56,476 bases of DNA from Bacteroidaceae bacterium (GCA_017483605.1 JAFUWG010000055.1:1-56476); one strand, 5' to 3'; counted from the first letter of the stretch, positions 26,303-36,813 are shown. Made by a program: numbers and translations. The notes: generated from the sequence alone by a model not told the origin.

Positions 26303-29300
26303 ATGAAAAAGTTTTTACTTTCTCTCGTGTCGCTGTTTATGCTGACACTGTTTGCTGTGGCGGGTGAACCCACAAAGGCTCTCACATTCCCAGCAGAAGG
26401 CGGTGCAGGCATTAGCGGCTATTTGTCAGAATGGACTGCAACGGTTGGTGAGGATGCCTGGACTATCTATGGCTTCAACACGAACAAGAACGGTTGGGAC
26501 TATGTAAGATGCGGCCGAAAAGGCGTTGCACACACAGGGACCATCACTTCGCCTGCAGTCAATGCTGCCATTACGGATGTGGTCATTACTGTTGACAAAA
26601 CATCCAATGTGGAAAAAGCCACACTCACAGTACTCAACGGTGAAACAACCGTTAAAGACATCGACGTGACTGAAAAGTTCGTCGCTGGCGATGTGGACAT
26701 CACGGTCGAAGGTGCTGCTGGTTACAGTTATAAACTCACCATCGAAAGTGACGGTTCTGCAACAGCCAACGGCACAACTCAAATCAGCAAGGTTGCCCTT
26801 TACGAAGCAGGCAAATACGCTGAAGAAGAATTGGCTGAAGTAGCAAACATTGCTGCATTCAAAGCATTGGAAAGCGGAACAGAAGCAAAACTGACGCTGA
26901 AAGATGCTCAAGTAAACTATGTCAGCGGTGACAATGTGTACATACAAGATGCCACAGGCGGTCTGATTGTGTACAAGACTGGCATTGAGTTTACCGCAGG
27001 TACTTCCGTTAACGGTACAATCATTGGTAAAATCGGTGCATATCGTGGTGCCCCTCAATTGACAAGTTCAGCCAACACTGCCAACAGCGAGGTGACCGCT
27101 ACGGCACTGGAGACTTTGGCTACCGAGACAGGTGTTGTTGCAGGATTGGCAACTGCAGAAAACCTTCTCAAACTTTACGAATACAAAGAGGCCACTATCC
27201 AGGAGGATGGCGGCAAATACTATGTAGTAGATGGCGAAGAAAAAGTCCAGATTTACGACCAATTCAAGGTTGTGACTGCATGGCCAGAAAAAGTCAACTT
27301 CACAGCAGTTCTTGGCATCTACAATACTACTTATGAACTCTTCCCTATCGCCGACCTCGAAGAGGTAGGTTCCGACGAGCCTACAGCCTCCGTCAAGATG
27401 ACTTATGTTGACTTTGACAATCCTGATACTGCAATTGGAGAAGTGACAGAATCTAAGGCTGGTTACAACAAGATTTCTGGTGGAAATGTTGCATTTGGCA
27501 ACACAGGTTGGGCTTGTAATTGGGTGACTTACATTCAGGTAGACGCATCTGCTTACGCTGGTGTTGTAAAGAACGCGAAACTCTCTTTTGACATTTCGGG
27601 TTCAACAGACAGCAAGCGTAATACAGCATGGGGCGTAGGCTACAACTCTTCTGCTTGGTCAGCAGACCTCACTTATAACACAGCAGACCTCTCCATCACA
27701 ACTCTTGGCGAAACAATCGCCAGCACCCAGAAATCTGCTGCTACATTTGAGACCATCACTTTCGATATTACTGACGCCTTCGCTGATGGCAAGAAAGTCG
27801 CCACTATTCTTGTCTATGAAACTGCCGCTGCTGGTGGTTTCATAAAGAACCCAACTGTAGAAATTGAAGCCAGCGACCCAGAAGTAACCGTAGGCGGTGT
27901 TGTTTACGCTCTTAAGGGTGACAACCTCTTCAAGAACGGTTCGTTCGACAATGGTGTTGATGGTTGGAAGACTGTCGGCTATGAAACAGACGCTGTTATC
28001 GACAACTTCACCTACGCAACAGAAGGTGGTTTCGACGGTGGTGCATATATCACAACCGCAGGTGGTGGCGTTGGTTCAGAAAAGACCATCCGCCAGTCGG
28101 TCGCTGTTGAGCCAGGCAAGACTTACTACTTCACTGTTTACACAAGCGGCAAGGCTCCTGCTTCCAACAACTTCAACTATAATGCTCTCTTCCAAATGAC
28201 CGATGCTACCACGGAAAATGGTGTCATCAAGGCTTTCGAATGGCCACAAGGTGCAGACCAGACTTCTGAAACATGGTCACAGACAAAGTTTGTGTTCACA
28301 GCAGCAGAAGGCAACCCATTCGTAGGTGTTCGCATGGGTTGGAACTCTGGCTCAAGTTTCGACGGCTTCGCTCTTTATGAGGCAGAAATGCTCACCTCTG
28401 AACTCGAAGCAGCAAAAGCAACTGCTATTGCAGCCCTCGAAGCCCTCACTCCTGTAGGTGACGGTCTCTTCCAGTATTCAGAGGCTGCTATCGCTGAAGC
28501 AAAAACTGCCATTGAGGCTGCAACAACGGTGGAAGAAGTGAATGCTGTTGAGTTGCCTGTAGCAACTGCTCCTGATGCAGAACAAGCATACTCAATCGTC
28601 AATACCACAGCCGCTGGCAACCTCGGCATCACAACCGAAAAGGTTTCTATCATTGCTGGTGCTGCTGTTTATTTCACAGCCGTAGAAGGTGGTTTCGCCA
28701 TCTCAAATGCTGATGGAGAATATATCGCAAAGAAGAGTGGTGACACATGGTCATTCACCACTTCTACAGACATTGCATCAGCATACGTAGTGACTGTCAA
28801 TCCTGTTGAAGGTGGCTATACACTCCAAGGTGCCAATGGCCTCTTCGGTACTGATGCCACAGATGAGGGCGCTATCGTTTATGCAAACAAGGCTCAGTCT
28901 AACAATGGTCTTTGGGCTATCGAAGAGAATGACTTCCCTGGCGCAGTTGACATGACCAGCCTCATCAAGAACCCTGCATATTTGGAAAAGGGCGAAGATG
29001 GCACAGCAAACTATGCAGGTTGGACTCACAGCGAAAATGCTTGGAAGGCTCGCAACTACGATGCTCCTATGAACCTCATCACTTACAGTGGCAACGCCGC
29101 ATTTGAGGTAAGCCAGACTATCGAGAGTGTTCCTGCTGGTCACTATATGCTGACTGTTCACGCATTCTACCGTGCAGGTAGCCTCGACGACGAGAAGGCA
29201 AAGATTGCCGCAGGCACAGAACTGGAAAAAGAACTTTCATTCTATGCAGAGGTTGCAGGCGAGAAGACTTCGGAGAAGGTGATGAACCTGAGCGAAGGTG

Positions 29301-31303
29301 CAACAGAAAAGAACTACAGTGCAACCAAGAACACACAACTTGAGAATGGTCTCTACGTTCCAAACTCTGCCGACGATGCACGCGATTGGTACATCGCTAA
29401 AGAGTACAACAACGCATTAGAATTCGACGTGTATGAGGATGGTCCTGTAACCATCGGTCTTTCCAAGACAGAAGGTCTTGCAGGTGACTACTGCCCAATC
29501 GGTGGATGGCACCTCATCCGTCTTGGCGATGCAGAGGCTCCAGCAGGCATTACTTACGCTGGTGTGATCGAACAGACACTCACCCACCCTGAACAGGGCG
29601 AAATGGGTTCAACAACTACAGAGCAGACCCTCGTCATCACTGAGGCAGGCGAAGATCTCGTCAACATTACCTTCTCTGGCTTCACATTCCCAGTGTTGCC
29701 ATTTAGTGTTCCATCATTCACTGTGGAAAACGTAGCCGTAGAGACTGCTGAAGACGGCACTATCACCTACGCTGCTGGCAATTTTGTCGTTGGTATACCA
29801 ATGGGCATGATGACAGCAAACTACAACGCAACTCTCGAAGGTGAGCAGGCCAATGCCGACGCAACTCCTGTCATCAAGATTGTCCTTCAGAATGCAACTA
29901 CCGACACCGCAATCTTTGGTGCCGACCAAGATGCTATCGACGCTTACAAGAAGGCTCACGAAGAGGCTCAAGAGCCAACGGCTCCAGAGGCTCCTGCATT
30001 TGCAGAACTTTCTACAGACGGCTCTACACCTCAGTATCTCTACAACGTGGAGGCTAAGGCATTCTATCTGGGTGCAAACGACTGGGGCACACGTGCTTCT
30101 GTCGCTGCAGACAAGGGTTATGCTGTCAAGATCACTCTCAACGAGGGCGGCAACGGCACATACAACCTTGAAGACCAACTTGCAAATGGAAACTGGAACT
30201 CTGCAGACTGTCAGGCCGTTGACCAGATCTGGATTGACGGTTCAGGTCGTCCAGGTGATAAGATGTGGACTGTTACTGCTGCAGAAGGTCTAACCTTCAA
30301 ACTCGGCAACACTAACGTAGCAGACGGATTCCTCGCCGTGGTTCCATCCAAGGGCGACACACGCCTCTATATTTCTGCCGAAGAGGGTGCACAGGATGTT
30401 TGGGCAGCCGTTTCCGAGGAGGAATACAACAAATACATCGAGGCTTATGCTGAATATCTCGCTGAACTAGATGAGTGGAACAAGACTCACTACGAAGTGG
30501 GCGATGACATCATCGCTCTCACGCCTGCTGCATGGGATGGTCAGACTGGCACATACGGAGGTCTTGCCGGCACTTCTTACGAGCGTTACAGTGCTTCCGG
30601 TTCTATCGATGAGGGTGACGTGCTCACTCAGACACTCGAGGGCTTGAAGAATGGTACTTACGAGGTGAAACTTGAACTGGCCGCTTCTTACACTGCCGGC
30701 CGTGGCTTCGAGTGCCCAACAGGAAACGGTCTCGCTGTTGCATTCGCCAACGAGACAGAGAGAAACCTTGCTGTTGTTGACAGAACTTGGGTCTCTGACG
30801 GTGAGCAGAAAGTCATCACGCTGACGGCTGTTGTTACAGACGGCACACTCAAGTACGGTATCAAGAACATCACTGCTGCAGGAAACTGGTATGTTGCCAA
30901 CGTTCTCTCTCTCGTATACACTTCCGAGGAGGCTGAAGAGGCTACGACATATACAATCGAGATTGCAGAGGCTGAGAATGGTACTGTCACCACAGATGTT
31001 GCCGCTGACGAAGAAGGTTCTCGCGTCTTTATTACAGCCACTCCAGAGGAAGGCTACGAAATTGATGCTATTACTGTCACTGACGCTGAAGGCACAGCCA
31101 TTGAGGTGACCGCAAACAACGCATTCACCATGCCTGCTGGCAAGGTGACCGTGACCGTTACGTTCAAGAGTTCTATTCCTGATGCTATCAACGGCATCAA
31201 CGCAACTTCTACCCTCAAGAATGGCAAGTACCTTGAGAACAACAAGGTTGTCATCATCCGCAACGGTGTGAAGTACGGTGTGAACGGTGCTGCCATCAAG
31301 TAG
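26303..31303 (+). CDS. Giant multidomain secreted protein A (carbohydrate-binding-like modules)
   Basis: 1666 residues with a signal peptide (MKKFLLSLVSLFMLTLFAVA). Modules by eye: an OB-fold-like domain at about 178-270 (GDNVYIQDATGGLIVYKTG); a CBM4/9-like jelly roll at 540-690 (NLFKNGSFDNGVDGW); a helical FIVAR-like segment at 697-755; a beta-trefoil-like domain at 757-875; a second jelly roll at 883-1075; a calycin-like domain at 1082-1210; an Ala/Glu/Pro linker; a module at 1243-1375 with FYLGANDWGTRASV; another jelly roll at 1398-1545; and an InlB-type beta repeat at 1549-1625 (TPEEGYEIDAITV). The last 37 residues form a tail shared with protein B. No catalytic domain was recognised. It is probably a surface or secreted glycan-binding protein. 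The mature chain is acidic. Confidence 0.85.
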   Translation: MKKFLLSLVSLFMLTLFAVAGEPTKALTFPAEGGAGISGYLSEWTATVGEDAWTIYGFNTNKNGWDYVRCGRKGVAHTGTITSPAVNAAITDVVITVDKTSNVEKATLTVLNGETTVKDIDVTEKFVAGDVDITVEGAAGYSYKLTIESDGSATANGTTQISKVALYEAGKYAEEELAEVANIAAFKALESGTEAKLTLKDAQVNYVSGDNVYIQDATGGLIVYKTGIEFTAGTSVNGTIIGKIGAYRGAPQLTSSANTANSEVTATALETLATETGVVAGLATAENLLKLYEYKEATIQEDGGKYYVVDGEEKVQIYDQFKVVTAWPEKVNFTAVLGIYNTTYELFPIADLEEVGSDEPTASVKMTYVDFDNPDTAIGEVTESKAGYNKISGGNVAFGNTGWACNWVTYIQVDASAYAGVVKNAKLSFDISGSTDSKRNTAWGVGYNSSAWSADLTYNTADLSITTLGETIASTQKSAATFETITFDITDAFADGKKVATILVYETAAAGGFIKNPTVEIEASDPEVTVGGVVYALKGDNLFKNGSFDNGVDGWKTVGYETDAVIDNFTYATEGGFDGGAYITTAGGGVGSEKTIRQSVAVEPGKTYYFTVYTSGKAPASNNFNYNALFQMTDATTENGVIKAFEWPQGADQTSETWSQTKFVFTAAEGNPFVGVRMGWNSGSSFDGFALYEAEMLTSELEAAKATAIAALEALTPVGDGLFQYSEAAIAEAKTAIEAATTVEEVNAVELPVATAPDAEQAYSIVNTTAAGNLGITTEKVSIIAGAAVYFTAVEGGFAISNADGEYIAKKSGDTWSFTTSTDIASAYVVTVNPVEGGYTLQGANGLFGTDATDEGAIVYANKAQSNNGLWAIEENDFPGAVDMTSLIKNPAYLEKGEDGTANYAGWTHSENAWKARNYDAPMNLITYSGNAAFEVSQTIESVPAGHYMLTVHAFYRAGSLDDEKAKIAAGTELEKELSFYAEVAGEKTSEKVMNLSEGATEKNYSATKNTQLENGLYVPNSADDARDWYIAKEYNNALEFDVYEDGPVTIGLSKTEGLAGDYCPIGGWHLIRLGDAEAPAGITYAGVIEQTLTHPEQGEMGSTTTEQTLVITEAGEDLVNITFSGFTFPVLPFSVPSFTVENVAVETAEDGTITYAAGNFVVGIPMGMMTANYNATLEGEQANADATPVIKIVLQNATTDTAIFGADQDAIDAYKKAHEEAQEPTAPEAPAFAELSTDGSTPQYLYNVEAKAFYLGANDWGTRASVAADKGYAVKITLNEGGNGTYNLEDQLANGNWNSADCQAVDQIWIDGSGRPGDKMWTVTAAEGLTFKLGNTNVADGFLAVVPSKGDTRLYISAEEGAQDVWAAVSEEEYNKYIEAYAEYLAELDEWNKTHYEVGDDIIALTPAAWDGQTGTYGGLAGTSYERYSASGSIDEGDVLTQTLEGLKNGTYEVKLELAASYTAGRGFECPTGNGLAVAFANETERNLAVVDRTWVSDGEQKVITLTAVVTDGTLKYGIKNITAAGNWYVANVLSLVYTSEEAEEATTYTIEIAEAENGTVTTDVAADEEGSRVFITATPEEGYEIDAITVTDAEGTAIEVTANNAFTMPAGKVTVTVTFKSSIPDAINGINATSTLKNGKYLENNKVVIIRNGVKYGVNGAAIK

Positions 31304-31338
31304 TCCAACAAAAGATACACATCTTTAAATATATAGGG

Positions 31339-31380
31339 AAAATCCTTCGGGCTTTCATGCTCGAAGGATTTTTCTTTTTT
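31339..31380 (+). terminator. Terminator of giant protein A gene
   Basis: AAAATCCTTCG (31339-31349) pairs perfectly with CGAAGGATTTT (31362-31372), followed by TCTTTTTT. It lies 36 bp after the stop codon. Confidence 0.85.
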
Positions 31381-31636
31381 CTCACATAAAGACGAACAAA
31401 CACAACGGGAGCAAACAGCATAGCGTGCCGCTCATATCTATCAAGGAGTGAGGCTCGTGTATGTTGACCAGTGTCGCTCATATAAACGAACCACTTTGGC
31501 TCGTCACGACCAATGAGCAAGGCTAATATAGATTCGAATATTGTTGCCAAACGTCACAAAGTCATTCCGTTTTCCTCCCCAAAATGGCTTTTTCATTCCT
31601 TCTTCACATTTTTTTTGCAAACTTTTTCTTCATTTA

Positions 31637-31658
31637 ACTTTTTTTTCGTTTATTTGCA
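31637..31658 (+). promoter_or_regulatory. Promoter core of the second giant secreted protein
   Basis: Identical for 22 bp to 26204-26225, including the eight-T tract and TTTATTTG (31649-31656). The leader to the start codon is about 75 nt, as for the first gene. The flanking sequences differ, so the identity is confined to the promoter core. Confidence 0.6.
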
Positions 31659-31733
31659 CCTTGAAATATACTCATTGGGCAAAACCAAAACTTTTATAAT
31701 TAACATTTTTATTAACTTAAACCAAACAAACTT

Positions 31734-34700
31734 ATGAAGAAAAACCTACAATTTCTCTTCTCGCTGGTGGCTCTGATGTGCATAGCACTCACTGCCAACG
31801 CTCAGTTCGCTGATGGTAAGTATTACCTTCAGAACGTTGAGTCCGGCAAGTATTGGGGTGCTGCTAATGATTGGGGCACACGGGCTTCTCTTATCAAGAA
31901 TCCCGATTATGTGACTCTTATCGCAAACGAAGACGGCACTTACAATCTCGAGTCACAGGTTTCCAACGGTGGTACGAACTACTACTTTGGCGGTGACTAC
32001 ATGGATGGTCAGCCTGTCGCAGGTGGTCTGACCATCACTGCATCTGGCGACTATTACACAATCGCCAATGGCGATAACTATTTCGGCTATGACGGTTCGT
32101 CTGCCATTTTGGGCAAGAACCTTGCGGCTGATTCGAAGAACGCACTCTGGAACATCATCCCAGAGGCAGACATGGTTGCTTCACTTGCAAAGGCAACAGC
32201 AGATGCACCCGTTGATGCAACGTTCCTCATTATTGACCATACATTCGGCCGTAACAACCGTAATGTGGGTGCATGGAACAACACTGGCGGCGCAGCCTTG
32301 ACTGGTGGTAACAGCAACAAGCACTGTGCTGAAAAATATCATGGTGTGTTCGATGTAAACCAGGTACTTGCCAACGCTCCTAAGGGTGTTTACAAATTCA
32401 CCGCTCAGGGTTTCTACCGCCAAGATGGAGAGGACAATGATAATCTTCCTGTTTTCTACATCAACGACGTGACAACTACTATCCCCGTGAAGACAGGTTC
32501 AGAAAACTCTATGGCTGACGCTTGTGCTTCTTTCGAGAAGGGTCTCTACGCTGCTGAACCTCTGTTCATCGAACTGGAAGAAGCAGGTGACCTCACCGTG
32601 GGTGTGAAACTCGCTGAGAACGCCAACCTTTGGGTTATCTGGGATAACTTCGAGTTGACTTACTATGGTCCTGATGCAGACGTGGCAAAGATTCAACTGG
32701 CCGACTATATAGCACAAGTTGAGGCTCTCCGTGCAAAGGCAGAAGAACTCAAGGACAAGAATATCAGTTCTGTAACAAAGGAGGCTATCGAGGCTGCTCT
32801 CACCGCTTCTGCTGAGATTGAAGCAACCAAGGAAGCCTACAATACCGCTATCGCTGCTCTCACTGCTGCCAACAACAAGGCTGAAGCAGACATCAAGAAC
32901 TGGGCTGCCATCGAAGCACTCAGCACTCTTACTGATAACACCAATGTGTACACTGCAGAAGCATTCGAAGCATACGAGAAGATTCGCGGTGACTACAAGA
33001 CTGCTTGGGAAGAGGGAACTCTCACTGAGACTGTCGTGAATCCAGAAGTGGTTGCAGGCTGGCACTCTGCCAACACGTTTGACGACCTGCTCCTCTCTGC
33101 ATGGACAATCGGCGGTGCACAGTGCAAAGACTTCGATACAGCACTCTACATTAACACTTGGTCAGTAGAAGGTGACACAGATGGCACAAACTTCCGTGTT
33201 CCATTCTTCGAGTACTGGACAGGTGACGCTAACTCACTGGGTGCCAACGAACTCACTGCTACTCTGACTGAGATTCCAGCAGGTGACTACGTTGTTACTG
33301 CATGGGTACGTGCTCGTGCAAAGAACGGTGTCGCTGCTGCTGACGCTACAGGCATCACTCTCTCTGCTAATGGCGGCGAGGCTGTTGACGTAACAGAAGG
33401 CGAAGGTGTAGACCAGTTCAACATTGGTGAGTACAAGGCAAACGCAACTGTAGGCGAGGACGGAAAACTCACTATCACATTCAACGTTGCTGCCGACAAC
33501 AACGTTAGTTGGCTCTCATTCAAGAATGTGAAGTACATGACTCCTGCCGAGGCTGAAGCCGAAGAACTCCAGAAGAACTTCGAGAAGGCTCTCCCAACTA
33601 TCAAAGACGGCAACTACTATCAGATTTACACTGAGGTAGGTGAAGCCACATACTACCTTACTGCTGAAGGTAAGTTGACCGCTAACGAGGAAGAGGCTAA
33701 GGCATTCGAGTTCAACATTGACAAGACGTCTGGTCCTTACAGCACAGCATGGAGCATCAACAAGTTCACTAACCCATCTTTGAGCGATGGTTCTACAGGC
33801 GACGTTGTCAATGACGGTGCTCTCCACATGAACAACGCTAACCGCAGCGGTTGGGAGCGTCAGGTATTCTTCTACAATGGCAAAGAATATGCTGTCCGTT
33901 CTACTAACTCCAGTGGTACAAGTTGGGGTGCTAACACTTACTGGGCTGTCATCACAGACAACGAACTTCCAGAGGCTGGCTACTCTCTCTCACCCGACTA
34001 TGCATGGCAGTTGAAGGACGTGACCACTGAAGTTCTCGTGGCTTCTGCCAACGACCTGCTTGCAGAAGCAGAGGCTGTTGTTGAGGCTAAGGAAGGCGTA
34101 GGTAAAGAGTTCTTCCAGATTACAGAAGAGGCTTACAACACTTATGCTGATGCCGTTAAGGCTGCTGCCGCAGTAATCAACAACGAAGAGGCTACCGAAG
34201 AAGAAATCTTAGCCGCTGTTACAGCACTGAGAGCCGCCAACGACGTTTACGCTGCTGCTCCACGCGTTGCTCCAAAGGAGGGCAAGCCTTATGTATTCGA
34301 ACTCACAACTTCTGCTGGCACATACGCCCTCAGCATCTCTGCTGACGGTATCAAGATTGCCGAGGAAGGCACTAATGTTTACTTCAAAGATATGGGCAAT
34401 GGCACATACGCTCTGGGTAACGAAAATGGTGAGTATGTAGTTTATGAAGGTTCTAACAACTGGACCATGAAGGCTTCTGCTGACGCTTACGGTTGGACAA
34501 TCTCTACTGCAGAGGGTGGTTACACCATCAAGGGCAAGAGCGGTCTCCTCGGAACTAACACTTCTGACGGTGCTGCTGCAGGTTCTCCATGCTACGGTGA
34601 CAAGAATGCTTCTAACGGTTACGTGGTTTGGGCTATCACACCTGCTGTTATCTTCAACGAGACTCCTCTCACAAAGGATATGTTCAAGGGCTGGGATGGC

Positions 34701-36749
34701 TTCGATGCTACTGCAAGCGTGAACAACGAAACTCCTTATTGGGATGCTGCTGAACTCGGTGCCGAGGTTGGCCCTGGTAACACTATCTTTGGTAGCGGCA
34801 ATGTGACAAACACTGACTATGCTGATGTAACAGGTGCTGAGGTTCTCCGCATTGAGGGAACTCCAGGTGTTCAACTCCGCGTCCTCATCAACCGTCAGGC
34901 AGACAACTCTCTTGTTGAAATCAATCCTACTATCAATGAGAAGGGTTATGTTGACGTTGACTTTACTGAATATGAGTATGTACACATCAACGCTATCAAA
35001 CTCGGTTGGGGTTCTTCTGCTGGTACCATTACTGCTATGACATTGAACCCAGGCTTCTTCAAGTTTGAGTGGGCTTACGACTTCGAGGCTGACAAGGAAG
35101 GCGTTAACATCGTCGGTGCTGGTACTATCGTTGACGACGAGAACGCCGCATTCGGCAAGGTATTTGAGAACGTAGGTGGTGCTGTTCGTACAAACTACCT
35201 CACTCTGCCAGAGGATGTTCTCGCACAGAGTGTAGAGAGCAAGCAACTCTCTATCGCATTCTGGGTGAACGCAGAAGGCAAGGCTCTTGCTAATCCTTAC
35301 GCTCCTTTCTTCACTGCCTATGGCAGCAACACTAACGGTGCAGACAACACCTTCCCAATGCTCGCTCTCCAGAGCCGTGGTTTGGCACAGGTGAACTGCA
35401 ACGGTTGGACTGACTTTACTGGTGCAGACAACGTGGACGGTAAGGACAACGTTTACAACCAGAACGCTTGGGAAGCAAACGACGCAGCATTCAACTTCGT
35501 TGAGAACTGGATTGACGACTCTGACTGGCACTACTACACAGCAGTCTTCACAGAGGAAGGTCTGACTATCTACCTCGACGGTGAAGTGAAGAACCAGTGG
35601 ACTTGCGACGGCACTGAAGGTCACAATCTGGCTGGTCTCTTCAGCAACGGTGCAGACCTCAAGCACATCTGCCTTGGTGGTAACCAGGCTTGGAACTGGG
35701 GTGATGGTGATGCTCCATATCGTTTCGACGATGTGCTCATCACAAACTATGTTCTCACTCCAGAGGCTATTAAGGAAATTATCGATGCCAAGTTGGCAGA
35801 TCCTAACTGCTTGAAGACTTACGAACTCGCTGTTGAGAATATTGCTATTGGTGACTGGACAACAGAAACACTCGTAGATGCAGCCACTATCAATGAAGCA
35901 GCAAGTCTGCTTGGTGCAGAGGCTTCTGCACTTACATTCCAGTTGGTTGACGAAACAGGCGTTACTGCTGAATATAACGGTAATCCTGGTGAAATCCTGT
36001 TCTGGGTTGACTATGATGGCAACAAGAAGAACTGGGGCAATGGCAACAAGTACTACATCCTTTACGATGCAGAAACTCCTGCTATCACCAGCACTCAGTA
36101 CACAGCAGAGGCTGGCAAGGCTCTGAACGTTGTCGTTCGTCTTGCTAACGCAGAAGGCAAGTACGTCGAGTTCAAGTTGACTGAAACGATGGAAGAGGCC
36201 GTTTCTTACAAGCCTGAAATCGCTAAGACAATCGAAATCGAAGGTTACGACAAGGCTGCTACTGCTTATAGCGACGCTTACCACCCAACCTTCGATGTTG
36301 CAGAAGTAACTGCTGCTCTCGGTATCGATGACATTGCAGACGCTAAAACTTACATCGTCAATGTAACTACAGGTGACTTCGTTGTTAATTCAACAGACGG
36401 ATGGCGTGATGCTAATGGCGACGCTAAATCTTGGGGCGAAGCAGAGAATGGCTACTGCTTGAAACTGAACGACCCTGCATCTGGCGAATTTGACTATGCT
36501 GGTGCTCACGATGCAAACTTTGAAGAAGGTACCACATACGTTGCACAGTGGGGTATCGTTGCTAATGAGAAGGCAGTCCTGCTCAAGGTAACTATCAAGT
36601 TCCTCTCTGAAGCAGACTTCGCCGCTGTTGGTATCAACGGTATCAACACAACTTCTACCCTCAAGAATGGTAAGTACCTTGAGAACAACAAGGTTGTCAT
36701 CATCCGCAACGGTGTGAAGTACGGTGTGAACGGTGCTGCTATCAAGTAA
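31734..36749 (+). CDS. Giant multidomain secreted protein B (LamG and carbohydrate-binding-like modules)
   Basis: 1671 residues with a signal peptide (MKKNLQFLFSLVALMCIALT, cleaved near ANA-Q). Modules by eye: a trefoil-like domain at about 22-145 with YWGAANDWGTRASL, shared with protein A; a jelly roll at 160-310; FIVAR-like helices at 316-405; a jelly roll at 436-600; a trefoil-like module at 618-760; helices at 778-840; a trefoil-like module at 851-965; a jelly roll at 970-1105; a LamG/concanavalin-like domain at 1109-1350 (LSIAFWVNAEG, then WHYYTAVFTEEGLTIYLDGE); two related C-terminal domains at 1361-1630, the second DUF4859-like; and the tail at about 1635-1671. No enzyme active site was recognised. 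It is probably exported to the surface with protein A. Confidence 0.85.
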   Translation: MKKNLQFLFSLVALMCIALTANAQFADGKYYLQNVESGKYWGAANDWGTRASLIKNPDYVTLIANEDGTYNLESQVSNGGTNYYFGGDYMDGQPVAGGLTITASGDYYTIANGDNYFGYDGSSAILGKNLAADSKNALWNIIPEADMVASLAKATADAPVDATFLIIDHTFGRNNRNVGAWNNTGGAALTGGNSNKHCAEKYHGVFDVNQVLANAPKGVYKFTAQGFYRQDGEDNDNLPVFYINDVTTTIPVKTGSENSMADACASFEKGLYAAEPLFIELEEAGDLTVGVKLAENANLWVIWDNFELTYYGPDADVAKIQLADYIAQVEALRAKAEELKDKNISSVTKEAIEAALTASAEIEATKEAYNTAIAALTAANNKAEADIKNWAAIEALSTLTDNTNVYTAEAFEAYEKIRGDYKTAWEEGTLTETVVNPEVVAGWHSANTFDDLLLSAWTIGGAQCKDFDTALYINTWSVEGDTDGTNFRVPFFEYWTGDANSLGANELTATLTEIPAGDYVVTAWVRARAKNGVAAADATGITLSANGGEAVDVTEGEGVDQFNIGEYKANATVGEDGKLTITFNVAADNNVSWLSFKNVKYMTPAEAEAEELQKNFEKALPTIKDGNYYQIYTEVGEATYYLTAEGKLTANEEEAKAFEFNIDKTSGPYSTAWSINKFTNPSLSDGSTGDVVNDGALHMNNANRSGWERQVFFYNGKEYAVRSTNSSGTSWGANTYWAVITDNELPEAGYSLSPDYAWQLKDVTTEVLVASANDLLAEAEAVVEAKEGVGKEFFQITEEAYNTYADAVKAAAAVINNEEATEEEILAAVTALRAANDVYAAAPRVAPKEGKPYVFELTTSAGTYALSISADGIKIAEEGTNVYFKDMGNGTYALGNENGEYVVYEGSNNWTMKASADAYGWTISTAEGGYTIKGKSGLLGTNTSDGAAAGSPCYGDKNASNGYVVWAITPAVIFNETPLTKDMFKGWDGFDATASVNNETPYWDAAELGAEVGPGNTIFGSGNVTNTDYADVTGAEVLRIEGTPGVQLRVLINRQADNSLVEINPTINEKGYVDVDFTEYEYVHINAIKLGWGSSAGTITAMTLNPGFFKFEWAYDFEADKEGVNIVGAGTIVDDENAAFGKVFENVGGAVRTNYLTLPEDVLAQSVESKQLSIAFWVNAEGKALANPYAPFFTAYGSNTNGADNTFPMLALQSRGLAQVNCNGWTDFTGADNVDGKDNVYNQNAWEANDAAFNFVENWIDDSDWHYYTAVFTEEGLTIYLDGEVKNQWTCDGTEGHNLAGLFSNGADLKHICLGGNQAWNWGDGDAPYRFDDVLITNYVLTPEAIKEIIDAKLADPNCLKTYELAVENIAIGDWTTETLVDAATINEAASLLGAEASALTFQLVDETGVTAEYNGNPGEILFWVDYDGNKKNWGNGNKYYILYDAETPAITSTQYTAEAGKALNVVVRLANAEGKYVEFKLTETMEEAVSYKPEIAKTIEIEGYDKAATAYSDAYHPTFDVAEVTAALGIDDIADAKTYIVNVTTGDFVVNSTDGWRDANGDAKSWGEAENGYCLKLNDPASGEFDYAGAHDANFEEGTTYVAQWGIVANEKAVLLKVTIKFLSEADFAAVGINGINTTSTLKNGKYLENNKVVIIRNGVKYGVNGAAIK

Positions 36750-36783
36750 TTAAGACTAACATTGTAAAACAATATTGTGATGA

Positions 36784-36813
36784 CCGTCGGGCTTCCTGCC
36801 CGACGGTTTTTTT
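36784..36813 (+). terminator. Terminator of giant protein B gene
   Basis: CCGTCGGG (36784-36791) pairs with CCCGACGG (36799-36806) and is followed by seven T residues. It lies 34 bp after the stop codon. Confidence 0.9.

Larger units (their letters stand above)
31304..31733. other. Intergenic region between the two giant genes
   Basis: 430 bp. A terminator lies at 31339-31380 and the promoter core of the second gene at 31637-31658. The stretch 31381-31636 has only short unconvincing frames on either strand, and I see no RNA gene or repeat in it. Confidence 0.6.

Noticed and set aside
34209-36284. 691-residue open frame antisense to giant protein B
   Set aside because: It lies wholly inside the B gene on the opposite strand, lacks any recognisable domain or start context, and is explained by the codon bias of B.
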